From Labilithrix sp. (lineage in GTDB: Bacteria; Myxococcota; Polyangia; Polyangiales; Polyangiaceae), in assembly GCA_028287035.1 (NCBI GenBank), contig JAQBQL010000171.1, positions 1 through 15,502 of the forward strand: 15,502 nt of DNA, read 5' to 3'. This document shows, piece after piece, positions 1-9,252 of this stretch. The notes under the pieces are model-generated. The model worked only from the letters and a program-made list of their open reading frames with translations, was not told where the DNA came from and did no database searches. The position numbers and the translations under genes are program-made. Within the stretch, counting starts at the first letter, position 1; every line of letters starts with the position of its first letter.

Positions 1-954
1 GATGCCGCCGCCCGAGTAGGTCGGCAGCTTCCCGTCCCAGCTCTCCGCGTACTTGTACTGGATGACCTGGGGCGTCAGTGACGAGTTGAGGATGCGGTTC
101 GCCTCGGCCTGGGACTTTGCCAGGACGAGCCGCGTCTCGGCCTCGGCCTTCGTCTTGATGATGAGCGCGTCGGCCTCGCCGGTCGCCTTCTGCCGGGCAG
201 CCTCGGCCGCGCCCGTCGCGGTCGTGACGGTCTGGTCCGCCTCGGCCTTCACCTGACGAACCTTGTTCTCGCTCTGGATCGCGTTCTGCGTCGCCGCCAT
301 CGCGTTGTTGATGCTGTCGGCGACGTTCTGCGGGAGCCGCAGGGCGCCGTTGATGGTGAGCTGGTCGATGATGATGCCGTCGCGGCCGAGATTGGCCCCG
401 CACTTCGTGGTCACGTCGGTGATCATCTTGCTCTTGCCGGCGCCGTAGATCTCCTGGATGGGCATCTTCGACGCGACCTCGCTGAAGGCCTCGCGGAGGA
501 CGTTCCGCATGTAGCCGTAGGCGAGCTCCCGCATGTCGTTCTGGCGGAAGCGCGCATAGAGATGCGGCGCCTGCTGCGGGTCGATGTGGAAGCTGAACCC
601 GACGTCGGCGTTCGCGTTGACGCCCTCGATCGAGGAGAACGTGATCGACTCGTCGACCCCGTGGTCCTGGCCGCGGTCCTTCTCGCTGTTGCCCTCGTGA
701 CGGCTGGCGCTGAGGACGATGTTCTGCACCGAGACCGGAAATTCGATGACCTGCTCGGACAGCGGGTTGTAGAACACCCATCCCGTCTTGAGCTGCATGT
801 CCTGGACGCCCCGCTCCGAGCCGGCGAGCTTGACCTTGACGCCGATGTGGCCGACGTCGATGCGCGTCACCGACGAGCACGAGACGACGAGCGTACCGAC
901 GAGGACGACCAGCGCGACCGCCGCGACCTTCACGAGCCTGAAATTGGTGAACAT
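1..954 (-). CDS. SPFH/prohibitin-family membrane-anchored protein (3' end beyond window)
   Basis: The frame is open from ATG at 954 down to position 1, giving 318 residues with no stop, so a C-terminal piece is missing. Residues 8-25 are a hydrophobic anchor ending in VVSC (C26), which fits either a lipobox or a simple membrane anchor. Residues about 30-230 have the SPFH/PHB pattern: the VGHIGVKVKLAG start, TGWVFYNPLSEQVIEFPV, and a conserved amphipathic region with YGYMRNVLREAFSEV. Residues about 215-290 are an Ala/Glu/Lys-rich helix typical of SPFH oligomerisation stalks (AEADQTV, KATGEADALI, KAEAETRLVLAKSQAEA). Family members form large ring or scaffold assemblies on membranes and often influence proteases or lipid domains; the specific role here is unknown. 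A purine-rich ribosome site (GGGGAAGAAGG) lies just before the ATG. The gene is divergent from the glycan operon across 75 nt. Confidence 0.9.
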   Translation of the reverse strand, partial: MFTNFRLVKVAAVALVVLVGTLVVSCSSVTRIDVGHIGVKVKLAGSERGVQDMQLKTGWVFYNPLSEQVIEFPVSVQNIVLSASRHEGNSEKDRGQDHGVDESITFSSIEGVNANADVGFSFHIDPQQAPHLYARFRQNDMRELAYGYMRNVLREAFSEVASKMPIQEIYGAGKSKMITDVTTKCGANLGRDGIIIDQLTINGALRLPQNVADSINNAMAATQNAIQSENKVRQVKAEADQTVTTATGAAEAARQKATGEADALIIKTKAEAETRLVLAKSQAEANRILNSSLTPQVIQYKYAESWDGKLPTYSGGGI

Positions 955-1029
955 GCCTTCTTCCCCTCTGGAACTGCCACGCGACCCTAGCATCGCGCGG
1001 GTGCGCCTCCGCTATCCTCCGCCGGTCGC
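955..1029. promoter_or_regulatory. Divergent promoter region between the SPFH gene and the first glycan operon
   Basis: These 75 nt separate two divergent genes. On the minus strand a TAGGGT box (989 to 984) lies 29 nt before the SPFH ATG, with a purine-rich ribosome site between them. On the plus strand TATCCT (1013-1018) lies 11 nt before the ATG at 1030, so transcription would begin only a few bases before the start codon. No convincing -35 hexamer is visible for either direction. The assignment rests on position and on the rarity of TA steps in this DNA. Confidence 0.4.
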
Positions 1030-2547
1030 ATGACGACGAAGGTCGACCACGTCGCGCGGGCGGCGCGCGCGGCGGCGCTCCTGCTCGTGGCCGTCGCCTT
1101 TTTCGCGACGCTCGCCTGGACCGCGTCGACGCTCGCCGTTCGGCCGCTCGACGGCGTCGAAGGGGACGTGCTCTTCGAGGCCGACCGCCTGCGCGTGGGG
1201 CTTCGCCTCTACACCGACCCCGCGGCCGGGGCGTTCGACTACGGCCCGGTGCCCGCGCGCTTCCTCGTGCTCTACCCGCCGCTGTGGTCGGCCCTTCTCT
1301 CGCGCGTTCCCTCCGCGGGCGCGGCGCTCGTCGGCCGCTCCCTCGGTCTCGCAGCATGGGCGGGGATCCTCGCGTGGATCACGCTGCGCGCCCCGCGCGA
1401 GCACCGCCGCGCCGCGGCCATCGGAGCCGCGTGCATCTTCGCGACCTGGGTGCTCACGTGCTACGCGTCGGCGCGGCCCGACGCGCTCGCGGTCATGCTC
1501 TGTGGCCTCGCCGTGGAGCGGGCGGCCCGCCGCGGCGCCGCTTCGGCGCACTTCGCCGACAGCGTGACGCGGCTGGACCCGCTCGTCGGCGTGCTCCTGA
1601 CCCTCGCCGCATGGGTGAAGCCGAACGTCGTGGGCGCCGCGCCCGGGATCATCGTCGGCGCGGTGCTCGCGTCGCGCGCCTCCGGCGTGAGGCTCGGCGC
1701 GGCGGTGCGGGGCGTGCTGCCCGCGGTGGCGTCGGCGCTCCTCACCGCCGGGCTCGTGGCGGGCGTGCTCACGGCGCTCACCGGAAGGGCCTGGCTCGCG
1801 CACCTCCTCTTCTCGACCGGCCAGCCGCCGAGCGGCGCGCTGTGGCGGGAGCAGGTGCTCTCGCGCGCGCCGTTCGCCGTGGCGCCCTTCGCTTTCCTCC
1901 TCGTCCTCGGGCTCCGCGCCCGCGAGCGACCTGGCGCGGTCGTGGCCCTCACGGCCCTCGTCACGAGCCTCGCGTGGACGGTCCTGTGCCTCGCCAAGAT
2001 CGGCAGCGCGTCCAACTACTTCATGGAGCCCGCGGTGGTGGGCCTCGTGGTGCTCGCCCACGCGGGCGCGGGCGGTCTCGGTCCGCGCGCGCGGCTCGTC
2101 GTTTCGTTCGGCGCGCTGGCGCAGGCCGCCTGGAGCGGCGTCGCGAGCGTCCGCAGCTCGATCGACGGCGTCGCGAGGAGCCGGGCCGCCTCCGCTGCGC
2201 TGGCGTCGGCGCGCGCCACGTGCGGCGCCGCCCCCGGCGATCTCGTCATGGCCGACGAGCCGGGCCTCGAGCGCATGCTGGACGGCCGCATCCTGTCGAC
2301 CCCGTTCCAGCTCACGCACCTCGCGCGCGCCGGCCGTTTCGACGAGTCGACGTGGGCTTCCGACGTGACGCGGCCGGAGGTAACGTGCCTCGTCATGCAG
2401 GACGACCTCCTCGAGCGCCCGCTCGCGCGCGAGAGCCGGGAGCACGATCGCTTCGGCCCCGTCCTCCGTCGGGCGTTCGTGGCGCGCTTCGAGCTCGCCC
2501 GGGCGGCGGGCGGGCTCCGGATCTATCGCCTGCGGCAGCGGCCGTGA
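1030..2547 (+). CDS. GT-C-type multi-pass membrane glycosyltransferase-like protein
   Basis: 505 residues with about nine hydrophobic segments (first about 14-37, last about 350-366), followed by a soluble tail of roughly 135 residues. The first periplasmic loop has acidic residues (E44, D46) and YPP (82-84), as in GT-C enzymes of the ArnT/PMT/GT39-like type. Those enzymes use an acidic loop residue to transfer sugar from a polyprenyl-phosphate donor. The tail (DLVMADEPGLERMLDGRIL, then RPEVTCLVMQDD) resembles the C-terminal domain seen in many such proteins. Donor and acceptor cannot be read from the sequence. It is the first gene of a four-gene operon; its TGA overlaps the next GTG in a GTGA junction. 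The ATG at 1030 is chosen because the anchor follows directly; no Shine-Dalgarno is seen, which fits a near-leaderless transcript. An O-antigen-polymerase-like role is an alternative. Confidence 0.8.
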   Translation: MTTKVDHVARAARAAALLLVAVAFFATLAWTASTLAVRPLDGVEGDVLFEADRLRVGLRLYTDPAAGAFDYGPVPARFLVLYPPLWSALLSRVPSAGAALVGRSLGLAAWAGILAWITLRAPREHRRAAAIGAACIFATWVLTCYASARPDALAVMLCGLAVERAARRGAASAHFADSVTRLDPLVGVLLTLAAWVKPNVVGAAPGIIVGAVLASRASGVRLGAAVRGVLPAVASALLTAGLVAGVLTALTGRAWLAHLLFSTGQPPSGALWREQVLSRAPFAVAPFAFLLVLGLRARERPGAVVALTALVTSLAWTVLCLAKIGSASNYFMEPAVVGLVVLAHAGAGGLGPRARLVVSFGALAQAAWSGVASVRSSIDGVARSRAASAALASARATCGAAPGDLVMADEPGLERMLDGRILSTPFQLTHLARAGRFDESTWASDVTRPEVTCLVMQDDLLERPLARESREHDRFGPVLRRAFVARFELARAAGGLRIYRLRQRP

Positions 2548-3832
2548 AGCAGCGCGCCGTCGACGTGTTGCTGCTCGCGGTGGGCCTCGCGTGCCTCTTC
2601 GCGGTGCCTCACCGGATCGGCGGCGACGGCGCCGCCCGCTACGAAACCCTCGAGCGCCTCTGGACCACCGGCGTGCTCGCGAGCGCCCGCTACTCGGTGG
2701 TGATGCCGCTGCTCGCTTCTCCGCTCTACCTCCTCGGCCGCGCGATCGGCCACGCGCAAGAGGTCACGGCGCTCTTCAACCCGCTGCTGTTCGTCTGCAC
2801 CCTGGCGGTGATCGCGCGGGACATGCGCGAGGATCTGGCTCCGGCGGCTCGGCGCACGATGCTCCTCCTCCTCGTCTACGCCTCGATGTTCGCGAACCAC
2901 GTGCAGTCCTTCTACGGCGAGGTCTTCACGGCGCTCACCATCGTGGTGGGCGTGCTCTGGCTGTCGCGCGGGCGGACCGCCGCCGGCTGGGCGCTGATCG
3001 TGCTCGGGGCCGTCAACACGCCCGGCGTCCTGCTCGGCGTCGTCGGCATCGCGGTGCGTGACGCGCAGCGGACCCGCCGCTGGACCTCGCTCGTGGGCCC
3101 GGTCCTCGTCGTCGTGCTCTCGCGCCTCGAGGCGTTCGTGGTGCGCGGCAGCCTGCTCGCGACGGGCTACGAGGCGGACGCGGGCTTCCGCACCGCGCTC
3201 CCGTACTCGGGCAAGCCCGGCTTCAGCTACCCGTTCTTCCTCGGCGTGCTCGCCATCGTGCTCTCGTTCGGCAAGGGCCTCGTCTTCTTCGCGCCCGGCC
3301 TGTTCGCGCCGCCGCGCGCGGGCGCCGGCGAGCGCCTCCGCTGGGTCCAGCGCACGCTCGTGGTCTTCACGGCGGGCCTCGTCGTCGCGTACGCGAAGTG
3401 GTGGGCCTGGTACGGCGGCACGTTCTGGGGCCCGCGCTTCTTCCTGATCGCCTCGGTGCCGGCGTGCCTCGCGCTCGGGACGTGGCTGGCGAAGGGCGAC
3501 GCCCCGGCCGGCATCGCGCGCCGCCTCGTGCTCGTCGCCGCGGTGCTCCTCTCCTTCTGGGTGGGCGTGAACGGCCTCGTCTTCGATCAGGCAGGGCTCG
3601 GGATCTGCACCGCGAACGACTACGCGCTCGAGGCGTACTGCCACTTCGTTCCGGAGATGAGCGTCCTCTGGCATCCGTTCGTCGACTTCGCCTCCGCGGT
3701 GCCCCCGCCGACGCGCCCGCTCGCCATCGGGATCTGCCTGTGGTGGGCCCTCGCGGCGGGCTGGGTGCTCCGGCACGTGCTCGTCGCCCTCGCGCGGGAC
3801 CTTGCCCGGAGTAGAGTGCACGGCCAGGAGAC

Positions 3833-3836
<4 letters not shown>
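2544..3836 (+). CDS. Second GT-C-type multi-pass membrane protein of the operon
   Basis: 430 residues from a GTG that overlaps the previous stop by four bases (GTGA), implying translational coupling. The frame is open much further upstream, but that part runs antiparallel to no homologous pattern, covers the preceding gene, and loses the hydrophobic character, so the GTG at 2544 is the sensible start. About ten hydrophobic segments cover most of the protein. An acidic and basic loop follows the first segment ([17 protein letters not shown], residues 24-40). Near residues 286-300 is the W-rich signature [15 protein letters not shown], a pattern found in GT39/PMT-like membrane proteins just before a late transmembrane helix. 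There is no large soluble tail, unlike its neighbour. It probably acts with that neighbour in sugar transfer at the periplasmic face; substrate unknown. Confidence 0.77.
3812..3830 (+). promoter_or_regulatory. Possible internal promoter box and Shine-Dalgarno before the UXS gene
   Basis: TAGAGT (3812-3817) lies inside the end of the upstream membrane-protein gene, followed by AGGAG (3826-3830) just before the start codons. The same hexamer occurs 6 nt before the transpeptidase ATG at 12505. It could allow the decarboxylase and KdsC genes to be expressed apart from the membrane proteins. No -35 is evident. Confidence 0.3.
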
Positions 3837-4764
<928 letters not shown>

Positions 4765-4768
<4 letters not shown>

Positions 4769-5328
4769 GCGATCCGTCCGACGACGTGCTCGCGCGCGCC
4801 CGCAAGATCAAGCTGCTGCTGATGGACGTGGACGGCACCATCACCGATGGCAGCATCTGCCTCATCGGACCGACGACCGCCGGCGCGACCGCCGCCGACG
4901 TCACCGAGATGAAGCTGTTCAACGCACGGGACGGCGCGGGCCTCAATCTCGCGCACATCATGGGCATCAAGACCGGCTTCATCACCGGCCGCCGCTCCCC
5001 GGCCGTCGCGCGGCGGGCCGAGGAGCTGAAGGTCTCGTTCGTCTACCTGGGGCAGGCGAAGAAGACGCAGGCCTTCGAGGAGTGCCTCGCCAAGGCGGGC
5101 GTCACCGAGGAGGAGACCGCCTACCTCGGCGACGATCTGCCGGACATCCCGCTCGCGCGGCGCGCCGGTCTCGCGGTGTGCGTGGCGGACGGCGCCGACG
5201 AGCTGAAGGCGGTCTGTCACTACGTCACGAAGCTCCCGGGCGGCCGCGGTACCGCGCGCGAGGTCGTGGAGCTGATCCTGAAGGCCCAGGGCCGCTGGGA
5301 AGAGGCGTGGCCCCAGGCCATCGCGTGA
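4765..5328 (+). CDS. kdsC: KdsC-type HAD phosphatase (3-deoxy-D-manno-octulosonate 8-phosphate phosphatase)
   Basis: 187 residues from a GTG that overlaps the UXS stop as GTGA. The family removes phosphate from Kdo-8-phosphate to give Kdo for LPS inner core, as a Mg2+-dependent tetramer in the cytoplasm. HAD motif I is DVDGTIT (D21 and D23), motif II ITGR (73-76), the motif III lysine is in QAKK (K99/K100), and motif IV is GDDLPDIP (D123, D124, D127). The KdsC-typical [12 protein letters not shown] ends the domain (158-169), and no cap domain is present. The stretch after motif I (about 29-48) is somewhat longer than in typical KdsC. Some related enzymes act on KDN-type or other phosphorylated nonulosonates, so the exact substrate is inferred from family and context. 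It is the last gene of the operon and ends 7 nt from a convergent gene. Confidence 0.88.
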
Positions 5329-5335
5329 CCGGCGA

Positions 5336-5695
5336 CTACTTGCAGTAGCCCGCGGAGACGAAACCGGCCGTGCCGCTCTTGCAGGCGGACTCGTACGACG
5401 CGGTGCTCGCGCCCTTCGACTGCGCGTCCTTGATCGCGTTCTTCGTCGCGTCGCAGCTCGCGCCGAGCTGAGCGACCTTTGCGGCGACCTCCTCGCAGCA
5501 GGACAGGTACGCGGCGCACTCGGCGCCGAGCGCCGAGGTGTCGCTCTCGTCGCCGGGATCGGTGGCGGAGGTCGAGGAGGAGGTGTCCTTCTTGGCGGCC
5601 TCGTCGGCCGTCGAGCTGCCGCTGCTGCAGCCGGTGAGCGCGGCGAGGGTGAAGAGAGAGGCGGCGGCGAAGGCGAAGGACAGGCGAGCGTTCAT
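5336..5695 (-). CDS. Small cysteine-containing lipoprotein of unknown function
   Basis: 119 residues from the ATG at 5695, preceded by AGAGG five bases upstream. The signal peptide (residues 1-22, hydrophobic about 8-20) ends in the lipobox LTGC with C23 as lipid anchor. Residues 24-55 are a Ser/Thr/Asp-rich acidic linker. The C-terminal part (about 58-118) has six cysteines (C60, C66, C67, C81, C105, C118), including a CC pair, suggesting disulfides in the periplasm or at the surface. An upstream extension to 5779 is open but would bury the signal peptide, so it is rejected. Small lipoproteins of this style are common in myxobacteria. No function is recognised. It is divergent from the cysteine-cluster gene and convergent with kdsC. 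Confidence 0.82.
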   Translation of the reverse strand: MNARLSFAFAAASLFTLAALTGCSSGSSTADEAAKKDTSSSTSATDPGDESDTSALGAECAAYLSCCEEVAAKVAQLGASCDATKNAIKDAQSKGASTASYESACKSGTAGFVSAGYCK

Positions 5696-5790
5696 GATGA
5701 CCTCTGGAAAGATGGGTGATCGGCGCCACGACGGCCCCGACACCCGCAAGAGCCGGGCGCCCGGACGCCGTCGCAACAAATCGTGCGTGC

Positions 5791-5796
5791 TACCTT
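5791..5796 (+). promoter_or_regulatory. -10-like TACCTT box for a leaderless GTG start
   Basis: TACCTT ends 7 nt before the GTG at 5804, the spacing expected if transcription begins at the start codon itself. No Shine-Dalgarno lies before this GTG. If this is the promoter, the alternative GTG at 5783 would lie upstream of the transcript and could not be used. Confidence 0.4.
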
Positions 5797-5803
5797 CGGC
5801 GGC

Positions 5804-6196
5804 GTGTCACCCGGAGCGATCTGCCAGTCGTGCGGGCTCTGCTGCGACGGCTCGCTGTTCGGCCGCGTGCAGCTCGCGGCCGCCGAGATCGAGCCGGCGC
5901 GCCGCCACGGGCTCCTCGTCCTGCCGAGCGGAAGCTCGTTCGAGCAGCCGTGCAGCGCGCTCGGTCCGGCGCGGGCCTGCGCCTGCTACGACGAGCGCCC
6001 TGCGCGGTGCCGTCAGTTCGTCTGCCGCACGCTCGACCGGATGACGCGCGGTGAGCTCTCACGGGCGGACGCCGAGGTGCGGATCGCTCGTGCGCGCTCG
6101 CTCCTCGACGTCGTCACGGGCGGCGCGCAGCTGTCGCCGCCCGAGGTCACCGAGCTCACCACGCTGATGGCCGACGACCTCGCGCGCGCCGACTGA
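5804..6196 (+). CDS. YkgJ-family cysteine-cluster protein
   Basis: 130 residues with nine cysteines in the YkgJ/UPF0153 arrangement: CQSCGLCC (residues 7-14), then C50, and CACYDERPARCRQFVC (C59, C61, C69, C74). Proteins of this family are thought to bind a metal ion or Fe-S cluster through these cysteines; their cellular role is poorly known. The protein is cytoplasmic, with no signal peptide. The second half (about 75-130) is helical and charged. GTG at 5804 is chosen because of the TACCTT box 7 nt upstream and because the family begins near the first cysteines; GTG at 5783 would add seven residues. It ends 12 nt from the convergent membrane-protein gene. Confidence 0.85.
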   Translation: MSPGAICQSCGLCCDGSLFGRVQLAAAEIEPARRHGLLVLPSGSSFEQPCSALGPARACACYDERPARCRQFVCRTLDRMTRGELSRADAEVRIARARSLLDVVTGGAQLSPPEVTELTTLMADDLARAD

Positions 6197-6208
6197 CGGG
6201 CGCGTGGG

Positions 6209-7969
6209 TCACGGCGCGCCTTCGTTGCGCTCGTAGACGTCGACCGGGCACCCGAGGCTCGCGTGGAGCTCGGCGCGCGGGAAGATCCGGCTCCTCACGC
6301 GGGCCTCGAGCGCCAGGTGGTACGGCAGCTTTCCCTCCCAGAGGTCCTGGAAGAACGTCGTCGGATCCGGATCGTCGTGCTCGCCACGCTGCACCGGCGG
6401 CACCACGTGGCCCGAGTCGCCGCGGACGTCGCGCTTCAGGTACCGCCACGCGTAGCAGTGGCTGACCACGATGAAGTGGCTCTTCCGCGCGCCGATGTTG
6501 GTGAGCGCGTCCTGCACCTCCACGACCTCGGGCAGCGGGCTCCGGCGCTGCGGCGGGGCGGGCCCGACGCGGATGACGTGCTCGCCGGGACGGAAGCGGG
6601 GAATGTACACGTTCAGCCCGTGCACCTCGATGGTCTGCCCCGGCGCGGCATGGCCGGCGAGCCACGCCTCCACCTCGTAGCGCGGTTCGAGCAGGAGGTT
6701 CGCGTCGATGACGATGCACCGCCAGGCCGAGAGCCCGAGCAGCCCGACCACCGCCGCCCGGCCGGCCCAGCGCGCCGCGGGACCGGGGAGCCCCGACCAC
6801 AGGCGCTCGACGCCGACGCCCGCATAGACGGCCGCGAGGAGCATCTGGGGAAGCGTGAAGCGCTCCTCGACCCGCCGCGCGACCAGGTTGAAGCAGACGG
6901 TGAACGACGCCGCGAGCGCGAGCGGGACGAGCGCAGCCACCAGCGTGCCGCGGCCCTCCCGGCGGGCCGCCACCAGCGTGTCGACGAGGCCGATCCCGAA
7001 CAGCACGGCGAGCGGCGCCGGATAGTGCGAGGTCCACGCGCGCACCACGTCGACGAGGACGAGCAGGCGTCCGGCAGCGTCGCGCGAGTACGTCGCGTAG
7101 TCCTGGCTCGCCGACCCGGTGAGGAACTGGACGCGGGCGCGGAAGCCGGTCGGGTTCGTGACCGCCCCGTCGACGACCGCGATGATCACCGCCGCGATGA
7201 CGACGCCGAGCGCCGCTTCGAGCGCGAGCGCCCGCAGGTTGGCGCGCGTCCGGACCCGCGCATCGAGCGCCACCCACGCCAGCAGCGCGACCGGCGCGCC
7301 GAGGAGGAGCATGGCGTACGCCTGGTCCTTCGTCGTGATGGCCAGCGCCCCGAAGATCGCGAGCCCGCGGAGGCGCCGCGGCTCGCAGCGAACGATCGCG
7401 CGCACCAGCGCGAGCGTCCCGAGCAGCGCCCAGAAGAGGTAGGGCACGTCGAGGTTCGTCATGTGCGCGTAGTAATCGAACGAGACGTTCACCGCGGCGA
7501 ACGCCCCCGTACCGACCATCACGCCGCGCCTCCTCGCGGGCGGCACGAGCTCCGCCGCCACGAGCGCGAGGGTCACGATGATCCCGAGCGACATGAGGAG
7601 GCTCGTCGCCCGCGCCACGAGCGCCATGGTCGTCATGTACGGCGCGCCGAGGATGACGCCGAGCACGCTCTTCACGGTCGGCGCGTCGGCCCGCGCGATC
7701 GCGAGGAGGAGCACCGGCAGCGTCAGGACGGCGAGCAGCGCGAGGTGGAGCGGCGGGTACGTGTAGAAGTGCCCGGGCGAGTACGTGTCGGCGAGCCCCG
7801 GCAGGAAATCGCGCGGCGCGACCCCGTCGTTGTCCCACGCGTCGGACGCGGGCAGCCCCCACGAGATGCCGACGCCGTGCAGCACCGCCGCGACCAGCAG
7901 CACGACGCGCAGCCAGAACGGGAGCGCCGCCACGAATTCGGCCGCGCGTCGCCACCACGGGTGCTTCAC
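6209..7969 (-). CDS. GT-C-type membrane glycosyltransferase-like protein (ArnT/GT39-like)
   Basis: 586 residues from a GTG that overlaps the stop of the upstream gene by four bases (GTGA); AAGGA lies about nine bases before it. The membrane part (about 18-420) has roughly ten or eleven helices. The first loop has D46 and D48 in SDAWDNDG, then FYTYPPLH with YPP at 71-73, the usual GT-C layout with a catalytic Asp candidate. A second conserved-looking patch is YYAHMTNLDVPYLFW (166-180). RRVEERFTLPQ (365-375) resembles the late-loop motif of such enzymes. The tail from about 425 to 586 is soluble and probably periplasmic. It should transfer a sugar from a polyprenyl-phosphate donor; the adjacent GT2 is a plausible donor synthase. 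Substrates cannot be read. It is the last gene of the minus-strand glycan operon. Confidence 0.82.
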   Translation of the reverse strand: MKHPWWRRAAEFVAALPFWLRVVLLVAAVLHGVGISWGLPASDAWDNDGVAPRDFLPGLADTYSPGHFYTYPPLHLALLAVLTLPVLLLAIARADAPTVKSVLGVILGAPYMTTMALVARATSLLMSLGIIVTLALVAAELVPPARRRGVMVGTGAFAAVNVSFDYYAHMTNLDVPYLFWALLGTLALVRAIVRCEPRRLRGLAIFGALAITTKDQAYAMLLLGAPVALLAWVALDARVRTRANLRALALEAALGVVIAAVIIAVVDGAVTNPTGFRARVQFLTGSASQDYATYSRDAAGRLLVLVDVVRAWTSHYPAPLAVLFGIGLVDTLVAARREGRGTLVAALVPLALAASFTVCFNLVARRVEERFTLPQMLLAAVYAGVGVERLWSGLPGPAARWAGRAAVVGLLGLSAWRCIVIDANLLLEPRYEVEAWLAGHAAPGQTIEVHGLNVYIPRFRPGEHVIRVGPAPPQRRSPLPEVVEVQDALTNIGARKSHFIVVSHCYAWRYLKRDVRGDSGHVVPPVQRGEHDDPDPTTFFQDLWEGKLPYHLALEARVRSRIFPRAELHASLGCPVDVYERNEGAP

Positions 7970-9249
7970 GGGCGGAAGTCCTTCGCCGCTTCCGGGCTCG
8001 TTCCGTCGCGCTGCTGCGCTGCCCAGGTCTTGCCGAAGCCGTCGGCGCCGCCGTGCTCGTGCACGAAGGCGAGGAGGCCGACCGTCACGACGAGGCATCC
8101 CGCGGCGAGCACGCGGAGCCATCGCTCACCGCCGGGCTCCCGGAGCGCCACGCGCGCGGTCCACACGTAAGGCAGGGGAAAGAGCGCCAGCATGTAGTGA
8201 CGGTGGATCGAGATCGAGGGGAGCGTCATCAGCGCGCCCATCCCGACGAGCGCCGCTGCGAGCAGGATACCGGTATCCGTGCGGTCGCCGAGCACGACCT
8301 CCTTCCAGCGCGCCCGCTCGCGCCAGGCGAAGGAGAGCGCGCGCCAGGCGATGACGAGCGACGCCGCCGCGAGCGCCACGTGGGCGACGAGCACGAGGTA
8401 GGTCGGCATGCCGAGCACGACGGGGTAGGGGAGCACCCGCCACCAGTCACGCTCCACCATGTACGACGACGAGAGGCCCGTCGGGTCGCTGAAGAAGTAC
8501 TGGTAGAACTCGAGCCGGAAGCGCAGCCACCACGGCGACGGCGCGCTGTGGGGCCGCTCGCGTGCGAGGTAGAGCACCCACGGCACGAGCGGCAGCGCGC
8601 CCATCGCCGAGCCGACGAGCCATGCCCCCCAGCGGGTGCGGCCCCGCGCGCTCCGCAGCCACGTGAAGACCACGAGCGCCGGCCCGAAGAAGAAGCCCGC
8701 CATGTGGATCTGTCCGACGAGCGCCGAGACGAGGCCCCACGCCCCGGCCCCGAGGCGCGTCTCGCGCTTCATCCACGCGAGCACGATGGTGATCTGCAGG
8801 AGCGGCAGCACCGACTGCGCCCAGATCTTCCGCTCGACGAAGACGAGGATCGGGTTCGTGGCGCACAGCACCACCGCCCAGATCCAGGCCTCGCGTTCGC
8901 GCCTCTGCTCCTCGGGAACGGCGCGGAGGGGGATCGCCAGCATCGCCACGTTCGCGAGCACCGCGAGCACCGCGACCATCCGTGCGAGGCCCGCCGGCGT
9001 TTCGACCTGCCCCAGGATCCCGAGCAGCACGAACACCCAGACGCTCATGGCGGGGTTCTGCACGCCGCGCGACGAGGGCATCCCGAGCGTGCCCCAGGCG
9101 CCGCCGTGCCGCGCCTCCTGCACGTGGTCGAACGTCCACGCCTCGTCGCCGAGGTAGACGATGTCGCCCGGGTTCACGAGCCGCAGCACGGCGCCGATCA
9201 CCAGCGCCGCGACCACGAGCGGGAGGAGCCGGCCGAGGCGCTCGCGCAC
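7966..9249 (-). CDS. GT-C-type multi-pass membrane protein, second of the GT2-linked pair
   Basis: 427 residues from the GTG at 9249, only 3 nt after the TAG of the GT2 gene. About nine or ten hydrophobic segments start at residue 8. The first loop holds D35 and E36 in YLGDEAWTF, matching the acidic pair of GT39-like enzymes. SISIHRHYMLALFPLPYVW near the C-terminal third resembles the H.HY...P pattern of these membrane transferases. The C-terminal stretch after the last helix is short and polar. Its stop overlaps the next GTG. The arrangement GT2, GT-C, GT-C suggests lipid-linked sugar made by the GT2 and used by one or both membrane proteins. It differs clearly in sequence and length from its neighbour, so the pair is not a recent duplication. 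Confidence 0.78.
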   Translation of the reverse strand: MRERLGRLLPLVVAALVIGAVLRLVNPGDIVYLGDEAWTFDHVQEARHGGAWGTLGMPSSRGVQNPAMSVWVFVLLGILGQVETPAGLARMVAVLAVLANVAMLAIPLRAVPEEQRREREAWIWAVVLCATNPILVFVERKIWAQSVLPLLQITIVLAWMKRETRLGAGAWGLVSALVGQIHMAGFFFGPALVVFTWLRSARGRTRWGAWLVGSAMGALPLVPWVLYLARERPHSAPSPWWLRFRLEFYQYFFSDPTGLSSSYMVERDWWRVLPYPVVLGMPTYLVLVAHVALAAASLVIAWRALSFAWRERARWKEVVLGDRTDTGILLAAALVGMGALMTLPSISIHRHYMLALFPLPYVWTARVALREPGGERWLRVLAAGCLVVTVGLLAFVHEHGGADGFGKTWAAQQRDGTSPEAAKDFRP

Positions 9250-9252
9250 CGG

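Noticed and set aside
1012..2445. Long minus-strand open frame antisense to the first GT-C gene
   Set aside because: The product is very rich in Arg, Glu, Ala and Gly with no fold-like pattern, as expected for the opposite strand of a high-G+C gene.
1284..2543. N-terminal extension of the second GT-C gene through the first one
   Set aside because: The extension is an Arg/Pro-rich out-of-frame translation of the upstream gene; hydrophobic coding character begins only at the GTG at 2544.
7970..8122. N-terminal extension of the 586-residue GT-C protein
   Set aside because: It lies in the preceding gene, is Arg-rich and would precede the natural membrane start at the overlapping GTG.
6263..8170. 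Plus-strand open frame of over 600 codons antisense to a membrane-protein gene
   Set aside because: Low-complexity Arg/Glu/Asp/His composition; the minus-strand reading has membrane helices and GT-C motifs.
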